A stretch of 5,666 nucleotides of DNA from DASXTB01 sp036505615. Lineage in GTDB: Bacteria; Acidobacteriota; UBA6911; JACQSX01. Made by a program: the position numbers and the translations under genes. Every line of letters starts with the position of its first letter. Positions within the stretch are counted from its first letter, which is position 1. Below, one piece after another: positions 1 through 5,621 of this stretch. Where the stretch lies: assembly GCA_036505615.1 (NCBI GenBank), contig DASXTB010000451.1, positions 1 to 5,666 on the forward strand, read 5' to 3'. Below the pieces are notes generated by a model, which was not told where the DNA came from, made no database searches, and was given only the letters and a program-made list of their open reading frames with translations.

Positions 1-270
1 TAACTTCACAGGATGCTAAATTCTTGAAGTCGCTGAAAATCAGCCCTGAATAGTTTCACGCGTCCACTCGGATTATTCACAAAACATTCATCCTAGCGCG
101 GCCGGGCCGCAACCAAGATGACGGGATTGTTGGTCACAACCCTCCGCCCTTTACGGACGGGGCCACTCAATGACGGCTCTTCGAGCCTGACACAAATACT
201 CGAAAACTTACCGATGACTGATGACCGATGACGGCTTTTACGCGGGCGCTGCAGGGCTGATGTTTCTGCG
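1..270. other. Upstream non-coding region
   Basis: I see no supportable gene here. Open frames on either strand are short and resemble no family I know. The stretch holds a GC-rich palindrome at 98-110 (GCGGC-CGG-GCCGC, a 5-bp stem with a 3-nt loop and no T-run, so not a convincing intrinsic terminator) and a heptamer repeat tract at 211-232, annotated separately. It probably carries the promoter of the downstream permease, but no well-spaced -35/-10 pair stands out. The permease's reading frame is closed by a TGA at 229-231, so the gene cannot extend far into this region. Confidence 0.5.
211..232. repeat. Three-copy degenerate heptamer tandem repeat
   Basis: Three 7-bp units of consensus YGATGAC run head to tail at 212-218, 219-225 and 226-232 (CGATGAC, TGATGAC, CGATGAC). 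Read on the minus strand the units are GTCATCR. This has the same GTC-N4 heptamer format as the tract at 4490-4524, but in opposite orientation. It lies about 40 bp upstream of the permease start. The copies are visible directly; kinship with the other tract is inference from shared period and the shared GTC. Confidence 0.7.
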
Positions 271-1587
271 GTGAACATTTTGAATAATCCAGATAAGCCC
301 CTGTACTCACCGAAAACCCCTCTCACTCAAAATCAAATTCGCGGATTTTGGGCCGCTTGGGGCGGGTGGGCGCTGGATGGAATGGATTCGTTTATCTACG
401 CGCTGGTCATGGTTCCCGCCCTGCGCGAATTGCTTCCCAAATCAGGAACCAGCGCTACCCCTGCTAATATCGGTTTTTATGGCGGTCTTCTGTTTGCATT
501 GTTTCTGATCGGATGGGGCATGTCGCTGCTCTGGGGTCCCGTTGCTGACAAGTTCGGCCGAGTTCTCACGCTCATGATCACTATCCTTTGGTATTCCATT
601 TTTACCTTTCTAGGCGCCGTTGCCGCAAGAGTATGGCAGCTAGCCCTTTTCAGACTGCTTGCAGGAGTGGGAATCGGCGGCGAGTGGTCCATGGGCGGCA
701 CGTTCGTCGCTGAAGAATGGCCCGAAGACCGACGCAAGATGGCGGCCGGCTGGATGCACACAGGATATTATTTTGGACTGTTTCTGGCTGCCATCGCCAA
801 TGGGACTGTAGGCGCGGCTTGGGGCTGGAGGGCAATGTTCGCAGTGGGTGGACTTCCCGCGTTGCTTGTCGCCTGGATTCGTCGCGGTGTGACCGAACCG
901 AAACGGTGGCAGAACAAGATGGCCGAAGCGGACAAAGCATGGAAGCTCAGCCGGTCTTTCATGTTGCTTTTTTCGCCCCAGTACCGCCGGCGGACGCTGC
1001 TCAACGCCACTTACCTCTTGGTGTCAATTACCGGACTTTGGGCCGGATCTGTTTACGTTCCTGCCTCTGTATTTCATCTGGCGTCAAAAGAGGGATTCAG
1101 TGAGCTGCAAGGCACGCGCCTGGCTTCCTACGGCACAATGCTGCTGTCGATAGGCACCATTCTCGGATGCCTGGTGCTCCCCATCCTGGCCGAGAAAATT
1201 GGAAGAAGATCAACTCTGGCCGTCTATTTTCTATTGATGTTCCTATTCATCGCTTTCGGATTCGGCTACATTTTCTACCTTGAGCGCGGAGCGCTCTTTT
1301 GGTTCATGCTCTGCCTGTTCTTCCTGGGAGTAGGCGGAGCGAACTTCGCGATGTACACGCTTTGGCTGCCGGAACAGTATCGCACTGAATGCCGGGCCAG
1401 CGCGTTTGCCTTCGCGACCTCGGCGGGGAGATTTGTGGGAGCCGCGATTACTTTTGTGGTGGGTGCCGGGGTCTCACACTTCCACACGATTGGAACGCCT
1501 GTGGCGCTGACATCGCTGGCTTTTCTAATAGGACTGCTGCTTTTGCCCTTTGGCGAAGAGACCCGAGGGAAACCTCTCCCAGCCTAG
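271..1587 (+). CDS. MFS permease, sialate/sugar-acid:H+ symporter-like
   Basis: This is a 438-aa inner-membrane transporter with the hydrophobic profile of a 12-TM major facilitator protein. TM1 (about 26-52) carries DGMDSF at 36-41. The loop-2/3 motif A is GPVADKFGR at 89-97, and its second-half counterpart is AEKIGRRS at 307-314. RLLAGVGIGGEW at 128-139, followed by PEDRR at 151-155, is the signature of the general-substrate/sialate (NanT, SHS-type) branch. The second half has PEQYRTECRASAFA at 367-380. The C-terminus ends in an EETRGKPLP tail typical of the branch. The start chosen is GTG 271, since the frame closes at 229-231 and the next in-frame ATG lies inside TM1 (residue 38). The only SD-like sequence is GCAGGG at 251-256, which is far away and weak; TTG 280 is an alternative start. 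Family membership is clear. The substrate (acidic sugar, organic acid or sialate) is inferred from family and neighbours and not proven. Confidence 0.88.
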   Translation: MNILNNPDKPLYSPKTPLTQNQIRGFWAAWGGWALDGMDSFIYALVMVPALRELLPKSGTSATPANIGFYGGLLFALFLIGWGMSLLWGPVADKFGRVLTLMITILWYSIFTFLGAVAARVWQLALFRLLAGVGIGGEWSMGGTFVAEEWPEDRRKMAAGWMHTGYYFGLFLAAIANGTVGAAWGWRAMFAVGGLPALLVAWIRRGVTEPKRWQNKMAEADKAWKLSRSFMLLFSPQYRRRTLLNATYLLVSITGLWAGSVYVPASVFHLASKEGFSELQGTRLASYGTMLLSIGTILGCLVLPILAEKIGRRSTLAVYFLLMFLFIAFGFGYIFYLERGALFWFMLCLFFLGVGGANFAMYTLWLPEQYRTECRASAFAFATSAGRFVGAAITFVVGAGVSHFHTIGTPVALTSLAFLIGLLLLPFGEETRGKPLPA

Positions 1588-1656
1588 TTCGACAAGTCGG
1601 TGAAGCCGTCCGGTTTGATCAAGCAGCCTCGGAAAGCCGCTGCCTTACGATCGCGA
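1588..1656. other. Short spacer downstream of the permease
   Basis: This 69-bp gap lies between the permease stop and the end of the convergent PIN remnant. I find no strong terminator hairpin with a U-run and no repeat in it. Confidence 0.5.
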
Positions 1657-1998
1657 CTATGGCACGATCAGCCCCTCTGCGTTGGCGAGCTTTCGTTGAG
1701 TACGATCGAATGTGTAAAACGTATCTGCCTGCAACGCTAAAGCTGATGCAACATGTAGCACATCGAGCGAGCGAGTGCCCAGTCGCGGCGTCCGCCTGCG
1801 GGCGATTTGCTTGGCCTTGTCATACACCGCGGGGGGCATTGGCTTTGACAAGAAGACACCCGTCTCGATATCCGTTTTAACCAGGGCGCGCGCTGCCTTA
1901 ACGGTAGAAGGCAGGAGCTCGACAACCAGACTGGCGCGACGGAGCACGGGCAGAGTAGAATCGCCGTCAACTTTGAATAGGAAATTACCGGAAATATC
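1657..1998 (-). pseudogene. VapC-like PIN-domain toxin, N-terminally truncated remnant
   Basis: The minus-strand frame is open from 1998 (closed upstream by a TGA at 2001-1999) down to a TAG at 1659-1657. Its C-terminal portion is a clear PIN domain end: RRRTPRLGTRSLDVLHVASA contains the conserved third acidic residue (the D of LDVLH). TFYTFDRTQRKLA contains the fourth (the D of TFD) and is followed by the usual short AEGLIV tail. Intact VapC proteins are about 130-145 aa and begin with a beta-strand carrying the first catalytic Asp and a later Glu. The Asp part is absent, and nothing in the other minus-strand frames upstream restores it. The only possible start in the frame is GTG 1947, without a ribosome site. 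No VapB-like antitoxin gene is visible next to it. The sequence just upstream (about 1925-1998) fits the family poorly, suggesting a deletion or frameshift there. It is convergent with the permease, and its frame ends exactly where the next gene's ATG begins. I read it as a decayed, non-functional toxin. Confidence 0.75.
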
Positions 1999-2000
1999 TC

Positions 2001-4490
2001 ATGAATGCGTGTCGTGATTGGCCTTGTGCCCGGAAGGACCGGAGCTCGAAGGTCGCCCTCCTTCTTTTGTTGCCAGGTTTCTTGGCTGCGGCAAGCGGAA
2101 TTTCCGGGTCGACGCCGTCCGATGTGGATCTCTCGCTGGCTATCGTGGTAATTCCTCCGGCTCTTTCCGGCCCCGAGCAACAGGCGGTGCGAATGCTTGT
2201 GGAAGAAGTGGAAAAGCGCACCATGATCCATTTGAAGGTTCTGACGGAGTTTCCTGCTGGTCCCACTCCCCTGATCGTCGTCGGCCCAGCATCGCAGTTG
2301 CCAACTTGGTGTCCTTGGTGCCTTGGTGGAGGAAAAGACAGTAACCACGCAGACACCAAGACACAGTTTGCCGGCCGGGCTGAGGGTTATCGGATTTGGG
2401 TTGACAAGGCAAGCCGAGCCGCCCCCACTGTCCTGATCGTGGGTAACGATGCTCGCGGCGTACTTTTCGGTGTGGGCCGATTGCTGCGCGAGTTGCAGAT
2501 GACACGTGGAAAGGTTGTTTTGCCTGGAGAGCTCAGCATTGCCACCGCGCCCAAGTTCCCGCTGCGCGGCCATCAGCTTGGATATCGTCCCAAGACGAAT
2601 TCCTACGACGGTTGGACTCCCGCGCTCTGGGAGCAATACATACGTGATCTTGCCGCTTTTGGAACCAATGCTATTGAGTTGATACCGCCCCGGTCGGATG
2701 ATGCGCCCGACAGCCCCCACTTTCCGCTGCCCCCAATGGAAATGATGATCAGGATGTCAAAGCTCGCGCATGATTACGGGTTGGATGTATGGATCTGGTA
2801 CCCGGCCCTGGACGCCGATTACTCCAATCCAGCGACGGTTGAGTCTGCTGTGAAGCAGTGGGGCGAGGTGTTTGACAGGCTGCCGCGCATCGACGCTGTG
2901 TTTGTCCCCGGCGGAGATCCCGGTCATACGGAGCCGAAGTTCTTAATGGCGCTGCTGGAGAAGCAAACGCGCTCGCTACACCGCTCTCATCCCACGGCCC
3001 AGATGTGGGTTTCGCCTCAGGGGTTCAACCGGCAATGGATGGAAGAATTTTGCGCGATCCTACAAAATCAAAAACCCGCTTGGCTCAACGGTGTTGTCTA
3101 CGGCCCGCAGGTCAGCGTTTCTCTGCCGCAATTGAGGGCGGCGGTTCCCCAACATTATCCGATCCGGCTCTATCCTGATATCACGCACAGCCTGCGATGC
3201 CAGTATCCGGTTCCCGCTTGGGACCTGGCTTACGCGTTGACAGAGGCGCGAGAAGTGATCAACCCGCGTCCCATAGACGAGGCGGCGATCTTTCGCGCCT
3301 GTGCCGGCTACATGAACGGATTCATTGCTTACTCGGAGGGCTGCAATGACGATGTAAACAAAATCGTCTGGAGCAGTCTCGGCTGGGATCCGGAGAAGAG
3401 GGTTGACGACATCCTGCAAGAGTACAGTCGTTATTTCATTGGAGCAAACCGCCGCGACGATTTCACGGCGGGCCTCCTGGCTCTCGAACGCAACTGGCGG
3501 GGACCACTGGCGACAAACGAATCTGTCTACAGAACGCTGGAGCACTTCCAAAAACTGGAGAAGACGGCCACTCCACAGGAGCGGCTGAACTGGCGCTTTC
3601 AACAGGCTCTCTATCGCGCCTACTACGACGCCTACGAACGAAGTCGTTTGATTTACGAAACTGATCTGGAAAGAAAAGCGGAAGAGAAGCTTCGCGCGGC
3701 AAGTCAGATCGGGACCCTGGCGGCACTGGATCAAGCGGAGGCTATCCTGAAAACAGCGAATAGACAGCGGGTCTCTGCCGATTGGCACGCCCGAGTGTTT
3801 GAGTTGGCCGAGGCGCTTTTTCAAAGCATTCGGATGCAACTGAGCGTAGAACGGTATCAAGCCATATCTGTAGGCCGTGGCGCCAATTTGGACACCATTG
3901 ACGTTCCGCTGAACAACCGGGTGTGGCTGCTAAATCGATTTTCCCGGCTGCGTGCCCTTGTGAGCGAGAACGAGAGGCTGGCGGGAATTGAAGAGATACT
4001 TCGCTGGACCGATCCGGGTCCCGGCGGATTTTATGATGATCTTGGAAATCCGCTCCGCCAGCCGCACCTGTTAAGCGTTCCGGCAGTGGGAGAGGCTTCC
4101 TACGAACAGGATCCTGAATTCCGCAGTTCGCCCCTGATCGGATTTGCGCATCGTCCCGAATGGCGGCTTTCGTGGTGCGATCATGCAGACGCTCTCTTTG
4201 ATGCCCCTCTGACGATGCGCTATACCGGTCTGGATCCTAAGGCGCATTACAAGCTGCGCATTGTGTATGCCGGTGACAACTTCTCAACCCGGGTTCGCCT
4301 CCTGGCCGATGACCGTTTGGAGATCCATCCGCTGATCAAAAAACCAGACCCCGTTCGGCCTCTGGAATTTGTTATCCCGGCTGATACCACGGGGGATGGG
4401 GAACTCGTGCTGACTTGGTACCAGGAGCCGGGAAAAGGAGGCAGTGGCCGCGGCTGCCAAGTCGCTGAAGTCTGGTTGATTAGGCAATAG
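2001..4490 (+). CDS. Exported glycoside-hydrolase-like protein, GH20b/GH67-N type N-domain
   Basis: This is an 829-aa protein with a probable Sec signal peptide: a basic n-region (RKDRSSK, 11-17), hydrophobic core VALLLLLPGFLAAASG (18-33) and cleavage likely near 31-35. Residues about 44-180 look like the alpha/beta domain that precedes the barrel in GH20 and GH67 enzymes: AVRMLVEEVEKRT, PLIVVGPAS, EGYRIWV, VLIVGNDARGVLFGVGRLLR. Residues about 186-480 resemble a TIM barrel: KFPLRGHQLGYRPKTNSYDGW, FGTNAIELIPP, LDVWIWYP, AVFVPGGDPGHTEP (acidic candidates D306 and E311), SEGCNDDVNKIVW (445-457) and DDILQEYSRYFIG. About 485-665 is mostly helical. About 670-829 is a beta-rich, possibly carbohydrate-binding domain with DPGPGGFYDDLGNP, LDPKAHYKLRIVYAGDN and GRGCQVAEVWLI. 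ATG 2001 is chosen because it places the signal peptide correctly; the ribosome site is weak. Residues about 102-123 are repeat-derived (see 2303-2369). The exact GH family and substrate are unknown to me. GH67/GH115-like glucuronidase or GH20/GH84-like hexosaminidase are alternatives. Confidence 0.75.
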   Translation: MNACRDWPCARKDRSSKVALLLLLPGFLAAASGISGSTPSDVDLSLAIVVIPPALSGPEQQAVRMLVEEVEKRTMIHLKVLTEFPAGPTPLIVVGPASQLPTWCPWCLGGGKDSNHADTKTQFAGRAEGYRIWVDKASRAAPTVLIVGNDARGVLFGVGRLLRELQMTRGKVVLPGELSIATAPKFPLRGHQLGYRPKTNSYDGWTPALWEQYIRDLAAFGTNAIELIPPRSDDAPDSPHFPLPPMEMMIRMSKLAHDYGLDVWIWYPALDADYSNPATVESAVKQWGEVFDRLPRIDAVFVPGGDPGHTEPKFLMALLEKQTRSLHRSHPTAQMWVSPQGFNRQWMEEFCAILQNQKPAWLNGVVYGPQVSVSLPQLRAAVPQHYPIRLYPDITHSLRCQYPVPAWDLAYALTEAREVINPRPIDEAAIFRACAGYMNGFIAYSEGCNDDVNKIVWSSLGWDPEKRVDDILQEYSRYFIGANRRDDFTAGLLALERNWRGPLATNESVYRTLEHFQKLEKTATPQERLNWRFQQALYRAYYDAYERSRLIYETDLERKAEEKLRAASQIGTLAALDQAEAILKTANRQRVSADWHARVFELAEALFQSIRMQLSVERYQAISVGRGANLDTIDVPLNNRVWLLNRFSRLRALVSENERLAGIEEILRWTDPGPGGFYDDLGNPLRQPHLLSVPAVGEASYEQDPEFRSSPLIGFAHRPEWRLSWCDHADALFDAPLTMRYTGLDPKAHYKLRIVYAGDNFSTRVRLLADDRLEIHPLIKKPDPVRPLEFVIPADTTGDGELVLTWYQEPGKGGSGRGCQVAEVWLIRQ
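2303..2369. repeat. Inverted CTTGGTGTC-type repeat inserted in frame in a coding sequence
   Basis: The left arm is a run of TTGGTG units (CTTGGTGTC at 2305-2313, then CTTGGTGCC and TTGGTGG). The right arm at about 2343-2366 contains AACCACGCAGACACCAAGACAC. GACACCAAG at 2352-2360 is the exact reverse complement of 2305-2313, and both arms end in AGTT/AACT at the outer edge. The total is about 67 bp with an A-rich centre (GGAGGAAAAGACAG). This 'ACCACCAAGACACCAAG' style is one I know from intergenic regions of Acidobacteria and similar genomes. Here it is translated as residues about 102-123 of the hydrolase (TWCPWCLGGG...DTKTQF), a Cys/Trp/Gly-rich stretch unlike the surrounding domain. No stop or frameshift results. 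Confidence 0.75.
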
Positions 4491-4524
4491 TCGGTGGTCC
4501 GTAGTCCGTGGTCAGTTGTCTGGT
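4488..4524. repeat. Five-copy GTC-N4 heptamer tandem repeat overlapping a stop codon
   Basis: Five 7-bp units follow one another: GTCGGTG (4490-4496), GTCCGTA (4497-4503), GTCCGTG (4504-4510), GTCAGTT (4511-4517) and GTCTGGT (4518-4524). In the alternative phase TRGTCSG, the first unit begins at 4488. The hydrolase's TAG stop (4488-4490) is therefore itself the start of the repeat array. The units diverge progressively to the right. No other function is evident; it is not a hairpin terminator. Confidence 0.8.
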
Positions 4525-4564
4525 TGCCAACGTCCCGCAAACGAGAATGTAGGAAGCCACGGCA

Positions 4565-4700
4565 AAACCCGGAGGGTTTACAGAGCATAGCCGGCGGCAA
4601 AGCCCGTCCCGCCCCCGGGACGGGCGCCGCCGCCGGTTGGCGTCGCCCGCAAAAGACGCGGGCTTTGCCGCCGGCTATAATCTATAAACCCTTCGGGTTT
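4565..4700. repeat. 136-bp nested inverted-repeat element (REP/MITE-like)
   Basis: The outer arms at 4565-4580 and 4685-4700 are inverted copies (15 of 16 bp). Each is also a small palindrome of its own, AAACCC-GGA-GGGTTT and AAACCC-TTC-GGGTTT. Inside them is a perfect 20-bp inverted repeat, ATAGCCGGCGGCAAAGCCCG at 4587-4606 with its complement at 4659-4678. Within that lie a perfect 9-bp hairpin (GCCCGTCCC 4602-4610 with GGGACGGGC 4617-4625) and a second small one (GCCCGC 4645-4650 with GCGGGC 4658-4663). The GC content of the core far exceeds the flanks. There is no transposase and no obvious target-site duplication. The architecture (palindrome, spacer, palindrome) resembles BIME/REP doublets or a MITE. 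It fills most of the gap between the hydrolase and aldolase genes. Confidence 0.85.
4676..4681 (+). promoter_or_regulatory. Possible -10 box (TATAAT) at the edge of the inverted repeat
   Basis: A perfect TATAAT sits where the inner right arm ends. It would place a transcription start near 4688, about 40 nt ahead of the aldolase ATG. No good -35 exists at 16-18 bp spacing (the region is GC-rich or AAAAGA-like), so this is suggestive only. Confidence 0.3.
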
Positions 4701-4701
4701 C

Positions 4702-4707
4702 GGAGGA
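4702..4707 (+). promoter_or_regulatory. SD-like GGAGGA, unusually far from the aldolase ATG
   Basis: GGAGGA directly follows the AAACCC-TTC-GGGTTT hairpin (4686-4700). Twenty nucleotides separate it from ATG 4728, well over the usual 5-10. No ATG, GTG or TTG occurs between them. Either it is not the functional site, or initiation uses a non-canonical spacing. It helps to decide against the much longer in-frame start at 4494, whose N-terminal 78 codons would be repeat sequence. Confidence 0.35.
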
Positions 4708-4727
4708 ACCGACCACAGACAAAAACC

Positions 4728-5531
4728 ATGCTCAAACCGAACAAAGTAAAACAGACTCTGAAGAGCGGAGGGATCTGCTTCGGCACCATGCTGAGAATCC
4801 TTCATTCTCCGCACGCCGTTCCTCTTTGTGCCTCTGCGGGGTGGGATTTCATCATTCTGGATATGGAACATGCCGACTTCAATTCCGAGACCCTGGCCGG
4901 AATGTGCGTGACTGCCAAGTATGAGCCACTGGTGTTGCTGGCGAGAGTGCCCGACAAACTGTACCATCAACTGGCCAAGCCACTCGATCTGGGAGTAGAA
5001 GGGCTGGTAATTCCGCGGGTGGAAAGTCGTGAGGAGGTCCGCCATATTATCGACTCGACAAAGTACTCTCCCATGGGTCAGCGCGGCGCCAGCATTTCAG
5101 CTCCAGTGACCCAGTTTCGTCAACATGATGCTGTGGAATATTTGCAGGGGGCCAACCGAGAGACGCTGATTGTCATTCAGATTGAATCGGAGAATGCAGT
5201 TGAAAAGGTCGAGGAGCTGGTGTCGGTGGAAGGAATCGATGCTGTGCTGATGGGCCCGTTTGATCTGTCACAAAGCATGGGAATTCCCGGACAGACTTCT
5301 CACCCGCGCATGATCGAGGCCATAAAGCGTGTTATAGAAGGCTGCAACCGCCATAATGTTGCGCCGGGAATCCATCTTTCTGCCGTTGATGCTGCGGCCG
5401 AGTGGGTGAAGGCGGGCATTCGCTTTCTGACCTACAGCTACGACATCAAGTTTCTGATGGATGCGTCTCGAGACGTGCTGCGGCAGTTGCGCGCCATCCA
5501 AGGCATTGAACAGCGAGGGACGCGAGGGTGA
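4728..5531 (+). CDS. HpcH/HpaI-family class II aldolase (2-keto-3-deoxy acid aldolase-like)
   Basis: This is a 267-aa cytosolic TIM-barrel aldolase, metal-dependent by family. It performs retro-aldol cleavage of a 2-oxo-4-hydroxy acid to pyruvate (or a related 2-oxo acid) and an aldehyde. Expected residues are all present. LDMEHAD at 44-50 holds the catalytic His48 and Asp45. LARVP at 71-75 holds Arg73, which binds the pyruvate carboxylate. QIES at 151-154 gives metal ligand Glu153, and GPFDLS at 176-181 gives metal ligand Asp179. LDLGVEGLVIPRVES (87-101) and KYSPMGQRGASIS (112-124) are the usual 'GxxGxxxPxV' and 'YPPxGxRG' blocks. Length and order match the family (about 250-265 aa). ATG 4728 starts the protein where relatives start; an upstream in-frame ATG at 4494 would only add translated repeat sequence. 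The last residues (EQRGTRG) run into a short repeat. Substrate is not determinable. 2-keto-3-deoxy-sugar acids or 4-hydroxy-2-oxo-heptanedioate-type compounds are typical. Confidence 0.92.
   Translation: MLKPNKVKQTLKSGGICFGTMLRILHSPHAVPLCASAGWDFIILDMEHADFNSETLAGMCVTAKYEPLVLLARVPDKLYHQLAKPLDLGVEGLVIPRVESREEVRHIIDSTKYSPMGQRGASISAPVTQFRQHDAVEYLQGANRETLIVIQIESENAVEKVEELVSVEGIDAVLMGPFDLSQSMGIPGQTSHPRMIEAIKRVIEGCNRHNVAPGIHLSAVDAAAEWVKAGIRFLTYSYDIKFLMDASRDVLRQLRAIQGIEQRGTRG
5513..5530. repeat. Two-copy nonamer at the aldolase 3' end
   Basis: GCGAGGGAC followed by GCGAGGGTG forms two 9-bp units at 5513-5521 and 5522-5530. They encode the last four aldolase residues (RGTRG region) and touch the TGA stop. 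Only two copies are seen, so chance is possible. The context of other short-period tracts makes it worth listing. Confidence 0.4.
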
Positions 5532-5551
5532 GAAGTTGTAAGTGAAATTTT

Positions 5552-5590
5552 GAACCACGGGGAACACTGGGAACACAGGGAACACAGGGA
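5552..5590. repeat. Four-copy GAACACAGG nonamer tandem repeat
   Basis: The units are GAACCACGG (5552-5560), one extra G, GAACACTGG (5562-5570), then two identical GAACACAGG units (5571-5579, 5580-5588) and a partial GA. It starts 20 bp after the aldolase stop. It is of the same 'ACCACxGGGAACAC' style as the right arm of the repeat inside the hydrolase gene (AACCACGCAGACACCAAGACAC). It has no hairpin and no terminator features. Confidence 0.8.
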
Positions 5591-5621
5591 GATAGCGTGT
5601 TTACGTGGAACGGCGTTCGCC

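Noticed and set aside
24..54. Promoter with TTGAAG (24-29) and an AATAGT-like -10 (49-54)
   Set aside because: The spacing is 19 bp and the -10 match is poor. It is over 200 bp from the permease start, so too weak to annotate.
1389..1880. 163-aa plus-strand frame overlapping the permease end
   Set aside because: It is an out-of-frame shadow of the permease running into the PIN remnant. It has no domain and no ribosome site.
1737..2720. Long 327-aa minus-strand open frame
   Set aside because: It shows no family resemblance, overlaps the hydrolase antisense and reads the PIN remnant out of frame. It is a shadow of GC-biased coding DNA.
3060..3860. 266-aa minus-strand open frame
   Set aside because: It lies wholly antisense within the well-supported hydrolase gene, has low-complexity composition and no recognisable motif.
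4565..4700. Intrinsic terminator for the hydrolase gene, or a CRISPR array
   Set aside because: The stems are not followed by a U-run and the structure is far larger than a terminator. There are no regularly spaced identical direct repeats with unique spacers.
4494..4727. Extending the aldolase to the in-frame ATG at 4494 (345-aa version)
   Set aside because: The extra 78 codons translate the heptamer tract and the inverted-repeat element. The homologous protein clearly starts at MLKPNKVKQTLKSGG (4728).
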